A stretch of 64,000 nt of DNA from Oryzias latipes. Lineage: Eukaryota; Chordata; Actinopteri; Beloniformes; Adrianichthyidae. Shown here one piece after another: positions 11,141-23,830 of this stretch (position 1 is the first letter of the stretch; each line of letters begins with the position of its first letter). A program made the translations under genes and the position numbers. Under the pieces are notes generated by a model. It was not told the DNA's origin and ran no database searches. It worked only from the letters and a program-made list of their open reading frames with translations. Location of the stretch: contig NC_019867.2 of NCBI RefSeq assembly GCF_002234675.1, positions 30,226,747 through 30,290,746 on the forward strand, in the 5' to 3' direction.

Positions 11141-11784
11141 TCCGATATTTGAATTTCACACCTTATCTCTAAAGGAGACCGCAGCCAAGCTGTAGGAATC
11201 TCAGTTCCCCCGCAAGTATCTATGCATTTCTTTACAAGACAGTCATGGTGGCCGGAGGTGAGGGTAGGAACAAAGAACTCTTTTCATCTGACTTTTTACC
11301 ACCATGGGTTTGTGCAAAGTCTGCATTACAACACCAAGAAACCTATCATCCACTAACGAGTGGAATGACCTTTCTGATCCCAAAGGGGGCATCCCACCTA
11401 TTTCTGGCTAAGAATCAAGGCCTAAAATTGGAGCAAACTGATTCCAGGAGAATGCAAAGGCTCCAGAAGCCACAGCATTTGCCTTTTGATTACAAATTAT
11501 TACCGTTTCTGGTGGGGTTGAACTTCACCGGTTTTGTTTTGAAGTCCAATCTCACCCGAAACGAGTCAGACTTATGGCAAACGGATGCACACTGGTTTTT
11601 CGCAGAGACTTCTGGGAAATTTCTAGGGCACTGAATTTTGAAATTGTAGATTGGGACAGTTCTAGAAAATGGGGAACGGACTATACAGTGCACAAAGTAG
11701 TGAGTATTGAAGGAATTCTGGCACAACCACAGATTTGATACATTTTTGCCAAATTATGACCCGTAAAAAAAGGATTGGTCTACA

Positions 11785-11907
11785 GAGGAAGACCAAAGAG
11801 GAGGTTTCTGGATGCAGTGAAGGAAGACATGATGGCGGCTGGTGTTAAAGGAGAGGAAGCAAAAGACAGATGGAGGAAGCTGATTGGCTTAGGCGACCCA
11901 TGAAGGA
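11785..11907 (+). pseudogene. RTE-like LINE ORF C-terminus remnant
   Basis: One frame reads RGRPKRRFLDAVKEDMMAAG then VKGEEAKDRWRKLIGLGDP and a TGA at 11905-11907. This is the classic C-terminal end of RTE-type LINE proteins. There is no methionine or upstream RT domain, so it is a short dead fragment. Confidence 0.6.
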
Positions 11908-12474
11908 TATGCTGAAAGGTGAAATTTCCTCACTACTCCCTGACCACAAAAAAACTAGAGTGCAAGACTGACCAGTACCCTGGAGTTTAAAAACAATTTC
12001 ACTTGTTTTTGGGGGGTTTTAGCAGCAAATTAGACGTCACCAATTTCCCAACGTACTAAATATGAGCATTTTATGAACATTTTTGAATGTACTGTGTTCT
12101 GAAAATGAAATGCTTTATAAGAAATTACTTAAAACGTTTTTTTTTCCATCAAAAAATCGTTTAGACGCAATGCATTGTTGTCTGTGTTCACCGATCAAGT
12201 GAGCATCAACTCCTGCTGGCTTCTCTGAAAGGTTCCTGTGTTTGTTCAAGTCTCGGTGAACCTCGGAGATTCTGGGCAGCAAACAAACTGCATTTGGATT
12301 ACAGGAGGTCTGAAAACTTCTCCCTGCAGGTTTTGTTATACTCATTTAGTTTTTCAATTCAGTTTGTTCATTAAACACCAGTTGTCTCACTGCTGTACAC
12401 TAAAGAACGAAATGTCAGAGTGAGCAATCGCCTGACAGATTAGCAGATTGTAATGTTGTGGATTAGATTATAAT

Positions 12475-12600
12475 GCTACACTACACTGCAAAAACAATCC
12501 TAAAAAGGTAAAAAGATCATCATTTCAAGAAAAATTGTCTTATTTTCTGTCTTGCAAGAAAAATAATCTTATCAAGAACATTATTCAGTAACAAAATAAT
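12475..12600. repeat. Degraded hAT-type MITE remnant (CACTGCAAAAA terminus)
   Basis: It begins CACTGCAAAAACAATCC, followed by GTCTTGCAAGAAAAATAAT, as in a common fish hAT-type non-autonomous element with CACTGCAAAAA ends. The right terminus is not found. A related remnant with the same GTCTTGCAAGAAAAATAAT word is at 22040-22295. Confidence 0.4.
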
Positions 12601-14025
12601 GCGTCAAGCATTTTTGACTTATTTCTATTTGGAGCGTACATGTAACCAACGGAGAAACCAAAAAAAAAAGCAAGAAACATCCAGCAATACCTGACGACCA
12701 TCTGCTGTGAAGTTTTATGGTCCGAGAGGACAGGAACGAGACAGAAGTGTTCAGACATACTGGAACATCTCTTACGAGTTGGAAGCCAAAGCAAACACAG
12801 AATCAATGACACATTTGTCAAGAGAAAGGAGATACTTATCAGTCACTGCAAGGTAAGGAATACTCTTGACACCCCCCCACTAGTCTAAGCCTAAAGTAAC
12901 AAAGCTGAATCACTCAGAGGCCAAAGGACTGGAGACTAAATTCATTACTTCCAGTGGGATTATATCGTTACCAAGTGAATCTCTGATGCCAAAGTAGCAG
13001 TTAAATATTGTTGTACCTGACGTTGCTACAGACGTTCAAAACTGGTCAGAGAATTATAAAGTTAGAATAAGTAAACTATCTCGACAAGGATTGCAAAGCG
13101 TATAGGACTTCCATTACTCTTTCTCTCATCGCTTTCCCCCACCCTTGTAATTCCTGTCCAACGATTGAAGAGTTCTGTGTGGTGCTATGTGTTCAATTTT
13201 AAATTCTAAATATCAAATGTCAATGATTATATATGTGTTTAACACTAAATGTTTATCTGATACATCACGCAAAAATTCAGATTAAGGACCAGGAGGATGG
13301 TACACAAAGAAAGCATGATGTTTTTGATTTGTTTTTTCTCTTTGGAGTGAGAAAGTGAATGTGAGACATTCAGATGATCTAGACCTCATGCTGCTCGGTG
13401 ACTGAGAAGAAGATCTGAGCGGTAAACTACAGCAACACCTCCTCCTCGACTGGTATTTCTGGACTTGTTAAGATTTAAATAACTGGAAGGAGGTGACACT
13501 AGCATAATCTTCCTGCTCCTGCTGCTGCTGCCAGGCTTCTGTCCGACATAACATGTCAATAAAATACCTCTTCAGTTCATTACATCAGACGGATACCAGA
13601 AATGCATTGATTACAACACACAATATATGTTGGTAACTCATTGTGCTTCATGTTTGTCAGTGAATCTGCAGGAATGACTCGGTAAAACGCCCAGGAGGTC
13701 CATCTCCTCCTGGCCATGAAAAGATATTCGTGCAGCTGCACTTTTCACCTTTCTTTTGCTCCAATTAGCGTGCAAAGCTGGTGTCAAATGATTAAATTAA
13801 AGTAGAACATAGCAGATGTTTAGCAAAAAATAACCAATAAGAGTGTATTTTTACAGGAAAGGCTGAATTTAGAAGGCCCTGCGATCTTTTAACAGGTATG
13901 TGCAGTCACCGTGGGATGCTGTCCCACTCAGGTCTGTAGTTCTGTTTCAGTGAACCCCAATACTCTTTCATCAGAATCAAACACAGGCTTGTACAAGCAT
14001 GAGAACATAGTCCCCAGGCTGTCCT
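12601..14025. other. Gene-free stretch
   Basis: No exon, RNA gene or clear element boundary seen. ORFs up to about 80 codons lack domain similarity. Confidence 0.35.
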
Positions 14026-14392
14026 GGGGGGTATTCCAGAAAGCAGGTTATGCTAGCTCCCACGGTAAGCTTGAGGCTAAGGAAGTGGATAACCTCAGCT
14101 TTCGGTTCCAGAAATGGAGGTATGTTTCAGGGTATGGCAAGTTGCCATGGCAACTTATGCTCTGAACATAACCTGGTCTGGAGCAGGTTTAGTTGAAGGT
14201 AAGTTTGTTGTTAGTTAGTTTACTTGCCATGCACGCGCATAAACCCAGGGTTACCAAGTCGAGCGTAGTTAGGCTAAATTATATCCGGTCTTTTGGAACC
14301 GACATACCCAAGTAAGCAAGTTCAGGCGGACTTCAGCCAGAGTTCAGGGTTAAAGTCAGGGTAGTTTAAACGTGCTTTCTGGAATACCCCCC
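14026..14392. mobile_element. PIF/Harbinger-like MITE, internally deleted copy (family H1)
   Basis: Ends are GGGGGGTATTCCAGAAAGCA and the inverted TGCTTTCTGGAATACCCCCC. About 130 bp at each end match the larger element at 15891-17292 (shared: GGTTATGCTAGCTCCCACG, GGTTCCAGAAATGGAGGTAT, ATAACCTGGTCTGGAGCAGG on the left; CCGGTCTTTTGGAACCGACA on the right). The middle is deleted. Flanking CCTGG on both sides may be the target duplication. Confidence 0.8.
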
Positions 14393-15890
14393 TGGTCTGT
14401 AGAGTTCTTTGTTTCTCTGGTTCTCATGTTCCAATCAGCTTTACGCTCTTCCAATGTTTCACAACTGGATTCTCCAAAAATATGAAAACTACCTCTCCGT
14501 ATTTGTGTTTGTCTCAACCTTTGTTCCCCCAAAAAAATATGTATATAGATTGTCTTAAGATTAAGATTTTTTTTAACAACAGACATAAATACAACACAGT
14601 TAGTTTGAAGCTTTAACACAGAGTCAGAAAGACACTTGAGATATAGAAATCCTAATCTAAGAGTACATTCAGACTGGACACATTTGGTTCGCTTAAAGTG
14701 AACCAGTTTTTTCCCCAATAATCTGGAACAAATGTTCGGTCTGAATACACCCAAACGGAACTTGTCCAGGACCATGAACATCTTTTAAGGTGGTCTTAGT
14801 TCAACTTCTGTTCGCTGTCTGAATAAATCCGTTCTCGGAGAAGAACAACTGGACCAAAACGGCCACCATAGTCAACGTAAACAGAGTAGGAATGAAGCAA
14901 CAGATGAGCCACAGACAAATGCAAAGCAACGATTGACGTGTTGTCAGACAGAAAAAAAGAGTCTAACTGTTAATCTGTTAGTGCGACGGGATTCTTCTTA
15001 GCAGCGAATAAATAAATCACTCTAAAATAAGATGACCAAGCCAGCAGACTTCAAATTTAAAACAATGGGATTATATTGATCCCAAAGAGTAAATTCAACT
15101 GATTCTGGGAGAGCCTGTTGCCACCACTGCAACCAAGACTGCTCTCTCTCAACTGGGAAAAGTTCACCCATCATAAAAGTTTAGCCCCTCCCACAGACCA
15201 ATCAACCAAACACTTGTGAAGTCTATAAACTCCTAATGAGCTTTGAGAAAAGAGACAAAACAGTTTAGGCTGGTGTTCAGGCGCTGTCCTGCAACCTGTG
15301 ACGCTGCTTCGTCACAGTTTGAACGTTTATTTTAACACCCCTGAAAACACTTCTTACATGCTTTTCTGTGTCTCGTTATGCGACAAGCGTCGTTAGCCGC
15401 TGCTGTGACGTCATTCTAAAAACTACCTTTTAGTTCCCAACAGAATATTCTAAAATAATGCCATGACGACGAGACACAGCATCTCACTGAAATGTGATCG
15501 GATGAATTCAGACTCATCCAAACAGTTTTTAACATGAACGTTGCTTTTGACTGTTTTCCCAACAATCTATATGTCACAAACACTTATCAGTGAACCTTCT
15601 TAGCTGTCTTCCTGCCACTAACCGCCTTGTAGCACGCCTCCACCGGACCAAAAAAGCGAGTAAACGGTGTTGAGCCTGAAGTTTGTACCTACGTTCAAAA
15701 CCTCTGAGCGAAATGTAAAGTTTGAAGGAACTAAAAAAGCAAAACTCCAATCATTTCTGCCTCCAGTTGCTTAGCCCTGCCCTCGTAATTCCTGACCAAC
15801 GAGTGAAGAGATCTTTAGTCATATGGTTTTGTTTCCAAGCTTTAGTTCAAAACAGGAAAGTCCACGTGATGGCAGTCTGAATACAGACCA
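14393..15890. other. Gene-free stretch between two Harbinger-like elements
   Basis: Word pairs here (for example TAATTCCTGNCCAACGA and GAAGAG at 13150 and 15790, and TTCTGAATACACCC near 14750 and 17330) suggest further repeat material around the two elements. No gene is seen. The 14356-14781 reverse ORF has no recognisable domain. Confidence 0.35.
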
Positions 15891-17292
15891 GGGGGGTATT
15901 CCAGGGGGGTATTCCAGAAAGCAGGTTATGCTAGCTCCCACGATAAGTTTGAGGCTAAGGAAGTTGATAACCTCAGCTTTCGGTTCCAGAAATGGAGGTA
16001 TGTTTCAGGGTAGGTCAAGTTACCATGGCAACTCATGCTCTGAACATAACCTGGTCTGGAGCAGGTTTAGTTGAAGATTAGTTTGTTTACAGAGAGGTGA
16101 AACAGCATGGCGTGTCCATTTGAAGATGATTTAGTGGATGAAAAAGCTCAGATAATACTTTTTCCACCATGAGAGGGTGATAAGACCACATATGGATGTT
16201 GGAAAGATAAACTTTTTTACTTTGATCTAACTTAATTATTTGCTTCAGTTAAGATAAATCATTTTTTTTGTTAGGTCACCTTAAAAATAACAGGTAGTTT
16301 TCAGACAATTATTTTCCTTTCGTTCAAATTAATTCAATTAAGTAGGTGTAACTTTGATGCTGCTGTTAGAGCGGCACCGCAAGGGATTCTGGGATATCAT
16401 TCCCTTTGCCTGTCTGGACGGATTTGGGTTTAAGTGTGGGTTTTTTACAAAATGTGTTTGGTTGTATAGCTGTTTTACCGTGTTTCACTGTGTTTTGCCG
16501 AGCTATTTTGTCCTACTATGCTTAAGTCTCTGCACCATGAGTGAGAGTAAAGGAGATGCACCATGAGTGAGAGTAAAGGAGAGGATGATGAGTTTAAATA
16601 GCACCTCTACCACCTATATCTGTTATGACAGTGATGGAATATTCTGTGATGAATTTTTGCACTCCGTGCATTTTTTTCCGTTCTTTTTTTTGTTATAAAA
16701 ATGAGCATATCTGCCGGCTCAAACTTTCCGTTCTTTTTATTGTTATAAAAATGAGCATATCTGCCGGCTCAAACTTTCCGTTCTTTTTATTGTTATAAAA
16801 ATGAGCATATCTGCCGGCTCAAACTTAGACATATGAAAGTTCAAGAAATATAAGTAATTAAGATGGAAAAAAAGATTAATGAAGTAATGTGACATTTAGT
16901 TAGATAAATACGTAAATTTGAGTTGTATAAACAATTATTGAGTTTGAATAAATTTAACTAAATTATCTTTCAGCTGTGTTACTTTTTTGATGGATTTATA
17001 ATTTCTATCCGCCGTCATTAAAATCTCAGACTCCGTCTCACTTCCGTCTCAAATGTCGCGCTTTTTTTTTTCTCCACGCGTTTCCATGGTGATTCCAGAA
17101 ATCGGCGATCTATTCAGAATGTCTTTATGTACCGTGCGTTAACCCAGGGTTACCAAATCGAGCGTAATTACGCCAACTCATATCCGGTCTTTTGGAACCG
17201 ACATACCCAGAGTAAGCAAGTTCAGGCGGATTTCAGCCAGAGTTCAGGCTTAAAGTCAGGCTAGTTTAAACATGCTTACTGGAATACCCCCC
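15891..17292. mobile_element. PIF/Harbinger-like DNA transposon, decayed 1.4 kb copy (family H1)
   Basis: The left end GGGGGGTATTCCAG is present twice in tandem (15891 and 15904). The right end is CTGGAATACCCCCC (to 17292). Inside, an ATG at 16107 begins MACPFEDDLVDEKAQIIL and soon hits a stop. This is the typical N-terminus of fish Harbinger-type transposases (HARBI1-like nucleases usually start MACP..DDPVDE.AQI). The rest of the transposase is lost. It is the longer relative of the 367-bp copy at 14026-14392. Confidence 0.8.
16676..16826. repeat. Three tandem copies of a 50-bp unit inside the Harbinger-like element
   Basis: The unit contains TGTTATAAAAATGAGCATAT followed by CTGCCGGCTCAAACTT. 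Copies start at 16691, 16741 and 16791 (same phase), an exact 50-bp period with nearly no divergence. This points to a recent tandem duplication. Confidence 0.9.
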
Positions 17293-17775
17293 AGACGCAA
17301 GGTTCAGGACTTGATCCAGACCAAACGTTCTGAATACACCCTAAGTTTACATAAATTCTCTTTTGACAGAAAACTTTCATTTCTTGAACTACAACCTGGT
17401 CACCTTAATCATTTGTAAATGTGAATAAAAGTTTCAAATCCCACGAGCCAACAATGGCATAACACATAACAAACACAGAAATTTGATGTGTCTGTTTGAT
17501 TAATTGAGGTTAGTTCAAAAATTACTTTGACGGTCGTACCATTTAAAGAATGAGAATCCTGATAAAAAAGTAGCGCTCCACAGCCTTTTTGCAGGATGTG
17601 TGGGTTAAATTAGCAGCAAAAGGTTACTATGAACCAGATCTTCATCTGGTAAACTACTTGCCTATGAAAATTAAATTCCTTTTTCCATATTATACATTTC
17701 TGTTTGTTTGCAGGAACTTTTTTCCTAAAAAATACAAATTAAAAGTATGTTTGTTCACTTTAGGCTCCTAAAGTG
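17293..17775. other. Gene-free stretch
   Basis: AT-rich, with no supported gene or element boundary. Confidence 0.35.
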
Positions 17776-18170
17776 ACCACGTCCCAGACATGCACACTCC
17801 TGCACAAGTGCACAACTGTAAACACATCTGCACATACTCACACCTGCACAACTCGCACCTGTAGACACACTGCACAGACTCACACCTGTAGATACAACTG
17901 CACACCCGTAGACACATCCGCACACCTGCACAGACTCACACCTCTAAATACATCTGCATAGACTCACACCTGTAGACACATCTGCACATACTCACACCTG
18001 CACAGACTCACACCTGTAGACAGATCTGCACAGATTCCCACCTGTGTCTTTGCACAAATTCATGCCTGCACATACTTCTGCACTGACTTACACTTGCATG
18101 CACACCTGCACAGGCTGATAATTCTGCACAGGCACAGTCCTGCACAACATCTGTACACACCTGCACACAA
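17776..18170. repeat. Degenerate minisatellite, units of CACACCTGCACAGACT / CACACCTGTAGACACATCTG type
   Basis: About 400 bp of alternating 'cacacctgcacagactca' and 'cacctgtagacacatctgca' units on a roughly 13/26-bp rhythm, increasingly diverged towards 18170. The short ORF at 17773-17961 is only this repeat read as protein. Confidence 0.85.
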
Positions 18171-19451
18171 ACCAATCTTTTTTAAATGTTTGAGTAAATT
18201 ATATTGTTGGAGAACTGGAATACAAGCTTGATTGTCATTATGGTTTTAGCCACAGATAGCAGCTCAGTCTGAGCAAAACCTCGGTTTCACAGACGATAAG
18301 CAGGTTGCAATGCTGAAGCGTGCAGCTGCATGTGAGGGAATGAGGCTTGGACTGATATCTGATGTTTGGCACCGCTGCTGTAATCACCAGAGCGCTCTTT
18401 CCTCGTTAGGCTGTCTTGATGCGGATTTGGAAACCATTCATGTCCCATCAGCTGCTGATGTGGATGACGTCAAAAATGGCTTTATCAGATGAGTCTCACA
18501 CTCCTCACGCTGACCATTTGCAGTGGAATGCATCTCCTCTCAGCTCCTCTCAGGAAGAAATGGCTTCCTTCCTTCTTCATACTTCCGTTCTCATTAGGAC
18601 TGTACTTGCTGTTTGTTTTGATTCTGCTTTTCACACATTTTCTGGGTTTCCATGCTTTAAATCCTGCTTTTGAAAAAAACATTTTATGAACAAATACTTA
18701 ACCAGAGTTTTGGAAGAAGTTATATGATAAAGTAATGATGAATCTCTTTGTAGAACCTGGAGGAGCTTACCCTTGCTGAGGATGGTGAAATCAAGAACAT
18801 TGGTCCTGGTTTGATCCACCTAGAGTTAGTTTCCTCTAAGTCTTCTTTGTCTAAAAGGTACCAAAGCTCTCCTTGAATCTTTCATAACATTTTCCTTTCT
18901 TTGATTTAATTTTGATATTGGCTCCTTCCTGGAAGATCTTCCTCTGATTTGATTCTAAGGTTTAAGGGCTTTGCACTTGGGAATTGGATTGTCTTTTCAG
19001 AGAATCAAACAAAGAACCATTTTTTGGAAGCACAGGACAGACTCTGTTCAAAACAATGTCCATTGTCACCACTAGGACCAGTCCTGTCAGCTGTGGTTCT
19101 TAAATCCATCGATACTACAAAGAAAAACCTCTTTACATGCTTCCGCTCTTTAGACCCATACTTCTGGGAATCTACCATTGGCAAAACGTGTAAGAAACAC
19201 AAGGAAGACAATAGGCATCCTGTCCCACCAACATGCCTGTGGCTTACACTTGTTACTCCCAGTCTCAGGTGATTCCTGCCCACCTGGGTGCTTTGGTGGT
19301 CTCATTAAGGATCACCTGCTGAGTACATCAAGTTGACCTCAGTATCAGACCACAGGCTTCATTCAAACTTTTTACTTCTGGGTCTTGTTCATTTGTCCAT
19401 TTTACAAGAATTAAAATCTCCACTTTGATGAAAATTGTGTTTTTTGTGTTT
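18171..19451. other. Gene-free stretch
   Basis: Several 60-110 codon ORFs on both strands overlap one another and show no domain or splice evidence. No feature is supported. Confidence 0.35.
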
Positions 19452-19663
19452 TTACCCTTGTGCTATCCTAGGCACTTTAACATTGGGAGTTGGGTCATCT
19501 AGACCCACTAAACAGTGCGCTGAACCTTTTTTCTTCAATGATTTGTGATCTTCACTGGTGTCCATGGATTACATGAAATCTTTCCACCTTTATCCACCTT
19601 TGTCATGGTAGGGAGAACACGTCAATGGAAGGGTGGGGTCATCTAAGATAACACAAGGGTTAC
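19452..19663. mobile_element. piggyBac-like MITE (family M), copy in inverted orientation to 3198
   Basis: It begins TTTACCCTTGTGCTATCCTA and ends TAACACAAGGGTTA. The inside matches the 3198 copy in reverse orientation (GTGATCTTCACTGGTGTCCA, ATGGATTACATGAAATC). The TTAA target has decayed to TTTA on the left. Confidence 0.8.
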
Positions 19664-21937
19664 TTATGTTCATGTTGCATTTTTCTGATGATGGAGGATG
19701 CGTAAACAGAAAATTAAGCTTAAATTTGTATTTAGGAGTATTTTCTTATTCAAATCTTTGTGAATTAAGGGGCAGACGAAAAATTGCCTTTTGGAAAAGA
19801 TCCTAATGGTTACGTAGAAAATACACTGGGGGTGACATAAGCTCCCTGCTCCGCTGTGCTCCACAGCAGAGTGAGGGGCTCCAACAGTCCCACCAGCTCT
19901 GCAGAGCGTTTGGCCTAGAAAACGACTCACATTTTGATTGTGGCTAAAAATCCCCAAAACACCTGTGTTAGCTATAAATAACAGACAACTGGGAACATTT
20001 GACAACAGTTTAATAGATGATCAGAGTGGGACTATGCAAAAGAAAGGAAAAGCACTTTCAGGCCACTTTTTTTTTTTCTGCAATGACATTTTGAAAAACA
20101 CTAAATCGTCAATAACATCACCTGACCACCTGCTGGTGGAGGGTTCCTGCAAACCACAGACCAATGAAGGTCGTCGACCACAAGCAGTATCTGTGGGACG
20201 AGCACAGGCAGGTCTTTTTTTTCATGCATCTGGGTCTTACACACACACACACAGAGAGGCAAAAAGGGACAGATTCACGTGAAGTCCTAATGTTTAAGCT
20301 TTGGTGTAGCAGCCTGACGCTCCTGTCCTGACACACTGAGAAGAGCAAAGACCCTTAAATAGCAGAGCAGGAGCCGTCAACCATTTCTTCTGCTGCAGGA
20401 ACAGTGTGGCCTAACAACGGGTGCAGGACTTCTTGATCAGCAAGACTGTGAGGACTCCGAACTGCAGCTTCTCTGCAAAAACGGTTCCACTCAGACTCAG
20501 ATGGTGTGTTAAGGGGCTGCTGGGAAAACAAGGCACCCCACTGGACTGTCCAAATATTTGACAGAAGCTGAAACAAAGCAAGCCACGAAGAATCAGCCAC
20601 GATCATCGTGTGAAGTGGTTTGATGGTGGAGGGTTGAAGGAACCGCTTTGTTTTTCCACCGTTTCCATTCTGCGCTCCTACGTGGAAGTGAGAATAATGC
20701 TTCCTGAGTGGGACAGGTTTAGTTCCTCTACCATTATTAGTCTTACTCTTCAAACAGCACTTGTGTCCTTTAATCAAGCAGAGTGTAAACAGGAAAGTTT
20801 TTGAGGGCAGGGGGTTCAGGGGTTTTAGGATCATGAAGGAGTAACAACATTTTACAACAACGTAACAACAATGACGTTTTACCGTATTAAAATGTCACAG
20901 ACGGAAAACAGATGCTGCCCTGCATGTGGTCATATTTCAGTCGATCATGCGTTCAAAACAAATGTTTAAATTGTGTTTTGCTGTGAAAACAGAGAGGCTT
21001 TCAGCAACGTCATGCTTTGTGGGCTGCAGACCTGTAGATCTCTACTCTGACAGCTGATTTCCTCTGAATAAATCCACGTGGGAATGCATGTTCCTGTCAA
21101 ACAGCACAGAAGAACCCGTTGCATGAAATGTGTGATCTCTGCAGACATCAGCGTCAGATTAAACAGATGCTTACAGCATTAATCTTGGCGTGCATCAGAG
21201 ATAAAAACGTTGTTCTCGTGCGCTCCATGCCTGAGGACATCAAACGCAGCAGGAGAACACTCATTTCCCTGTACTCAACATCTCCAGGGAGGAGCGAGGA
21301 AGAGGAAAACCGGCAGCGCTGAGCAGCCTTATCAGCGACTGCCTGACAGTGAAAATACTCTGAACAAAGAGCCTCAGTCCATTAAACTTTAACATGTGTA
21401 CTGATTCATAAATGTACAGTGAAAGTCTGTGAAAAGGCACCAGTCTGAAAGCATGAAGGTCCTCTCAGGTTCTTCTCGGGTCCTGCAGGTCCATTTCTGA
21501 TCCTCTGCAGGTCTTCTCTAGGTTCTCTTCATGTCCTCTATACCAGTGTTTTCAAACCCCGGTCCTCTGGGAACACCGTCCAGCCCGGCTCAAACCTTTG
21601 ATGAATGTCATTGTCAGGCTTCTGGTGAGCCTGATGATGAGCTGAATCCCGTGTGCATAAGCAGGGCAACATGGAAAACATACAGGACAGTGTTCCCTGT
21701 ACGTTCTCTGCATCCCTTTTGCAGGAAACCTCTTGAGGTCCAATCAGGTCATCTCCCTCTGCAGCTCTTCTTCAGGTTCTGTTTCAGTCTTCTGTAGTTC
21801 TATTTCTGATCCTCTTCATGTCTTCTGCATGTCCTCTTTAGGTTCTCTGCAGCTCCTCTCTAAGTCCACTTCTTCTGGGCTTCCTATGGATCTGATCAGG
21901 TCCTCTCCATGTCCTCTACTTATTGTTTATTATGCAT
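19664..21937. other. Gene-free stretch
   Basis: No supported gene. It contains a short (CA)n at 20240-20252, and pyrimidine-rich words of the form 'tcctctgcaggtcttctc' repeating loosely through 21450-21910. Confidence 0.35.
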
Positions 21938-22009
21938 TATTATCAGAGAATTTAGTGTATTTGCCGTAGAGTCAAACGTACGGCAAATACACTAAATTCT
22001 CTGATAATA
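21938..22009. repeat. Perfect 31-bp stem hairpin with 10-nt loop
   Basis: The left arm 21938-21968 (begins TATTATCAGAGAATTTAGTG) is exactly reverse complementary to 21979-22009. The loop is GAGTCAAACG. There is no mismatch in 31 pairs. No other copy was noticed in the window. It could be a palindromic MITE core or a small hairpin RNA source. The function is unknown. Confidence 0.95.
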
Positions 22010-22039
22010 GCCCCTTTGCAGAAAACCTCTTCAGGTCCA

Positions 22040-22295
22040 TTTTGGGTCATTTTCAAATAAAATTGTTATATTTTTTGTCTTGCAAGAAAAATAATTGTAT
22101 CAAAAAAGCTTTTACAAAACCAATAAAATCTTAGTTTGAGAAAATATCTCTTAGTGACTAGAATTTTTCTTAAAATAAGAAGTCTTGGTATGAAACTTTT
22201 TTCTACCCTATTGGTCAATTTCTTTTTTCTTATTTAAATAAAATCTGCCATTGAACTTTTAACTAATTTTAATCAACCTGTTTTTGCAGAGCAGG
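22040..22295. repeat. Degraded hAT-type MITE remnant
   Basis: It contains GTCTTGCAAGAAAAATAAT (as at 12560), TCTTAGTTTGAGAAAATATC, AGAATTTTTCTTAAAATAAG and a TTTTTGCAGAG end. These are all words of the fish hAT-type element with CACTGCAAAAA termini. Old and diverged. Confidence 0.45.
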
Positions 22296-23689
22296 TCCTC
22301 TTCGGGTTATTTTTAGGTCTCTACATACCAAACTACCAACAAAAGGAGCATTAAAAAAATAATCTAGTACCAATAAAACTCTTACTCATATACAAACCTC
22401 ACCCACCTAAGCATCTTTTTGCCACTTACCAGCGGATATAGATATAGTCCTCCATGCACATTTTTTCTGATTTGCAAAAAGTTGTTGGTCTGGTTGTTGG
22501 AGACTGCACTGAAACATCCTGATGAAACATGAACTCATCTTCTCTCTACAGTCATGGAGGAAGCAGATCATTCAAATGGATGTCAAGATTCATTTGGTGA
22601 TTGTCTGAAGAGCCAGGTGTTGTTTAGCAGTTAATCAGCACTACTGAAATGTGTGTTTGTGATGCGCTTCAATGAGGAAACCAAAAGGGCAGAGCATTGG
22701 CCCAAGATGCATCAGTCTGCCAAAGCCCCCCACCCTCACCCAGGGCAGCACAGGCATGAACAAACCCATCTCAGGATTAGATTCAATCCTAAATTTCATT
22801 CATTGTTTGTCCATGTGTGTCTGGAAGCGCTTCCCCTCTAGTCCCTGAAACAACTTTGTGGTTACTTTTTTGGCGAGCTGTTATTGTGGAGCATGTGGAA
22901 GTACCTGAAGTGTTACCGAAACACATCCTTGATTCTCAGCAGCACAACAGGCAGCTCTGTGCGACTCCAGCCGGCCTCTGTGTCGTCAGCGGACGCATCC
23001 AGAGCAGAAAGAGTCTGGGAAAGGTCAACAAATCCACCACAGCCCCTCCGCACAGACAGGTCACCACAAGAACTACAGTTTGTTCAAATAGTTACATCCC
23101 GCTCTCCTCCTGAGCAGCCACAAAGTCATGAACTTTACACAAGGCCAGACGAAGGAAAGCTCATCAGGAGAGTAAAGAAAGCAGCGGCCCTCATCTGTGC
23201 ACACAGATGCTGCTCTTCTCTGACCTCCATCATCACACTGCCATTCCAATTTCTCCCTGAGATATCTAACCCTGAGGTTTCAATCTTTTTGAGCCAAGGT
23301 CCACTTTTTCTTTATAAAACTCCCACGGAACACCACCTACTGAAAATATTAAAAAAAAGAAACTCTATGCTCTGTGTTGACAATAAACAGTCATTCTTTT
23401 CAAAGTGTCCTGAAAAAGAATCAGACAAACTAAAAAAAATGTACGATCTTTTTTATATTCCTAGCTACTCAGTTTGAAACTGAGTAGGCAGGAAACCCAG
23501 GTTTAATCTTTAATTTGTTTCTATACTGTATGTCCTCCACCATCAGAAAAATGCTACAAGAACATGTTAAATACATACATGTTTCATTGGAGTGGGGTTT
23601 TAAACATTTTTTCTGGAAACTCCAGTTTCCTACCAGAGTTCACAAACATTTATCATAAGTTAATTGGTCTGTAAATTGTCTCTTAGTTG
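22296..23689. other. Gene-free stretch including a 197-codon chance ORF
   Basis: The plus-strand ORF at 22884-23477 is the longest here but shows no domain, no splice context and a low-complexity, serine-rich composition. I treat it as chance. Positions 23520-23610 carry a fragment of the R1 repeat end (CATCAGAAAAATG, TTTCATTGGAGTGGG). Confidence 0.4.
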
Positions 23690-23830
23690 TGAGAGTGAAT
23701 GTGCGGTTGCTTGTCCTTGTGTTTCCCTGTGATGTGACCCCACCAACGGCCTTCAGCTGCTAGGAATGCCCCCTGTGACCCTGGATGGGACTAACCTGGG
23801 TTCAGAAACTGGATGGATGGATAGATTATG
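23690..23830 (+). repeat. SINE-like tail fragment with short GGAT run
   Basis: It resembles the second half of the 8367 element (GTGAGAGTGAATGTG, a GTGACCCTGGATGG variant, then GGATGGATGGATAGAT). Strongly diverged. Confidence 0.45.

Noticed and set aside
22884-23477. 197-codon plus-strand ORF as a possible gene
   Set aside because: No recognisable domain, no signal peptide or conserved block, no nearby splice partners. The composition is that of random sequence and its end overlaps AT-rich repeat.
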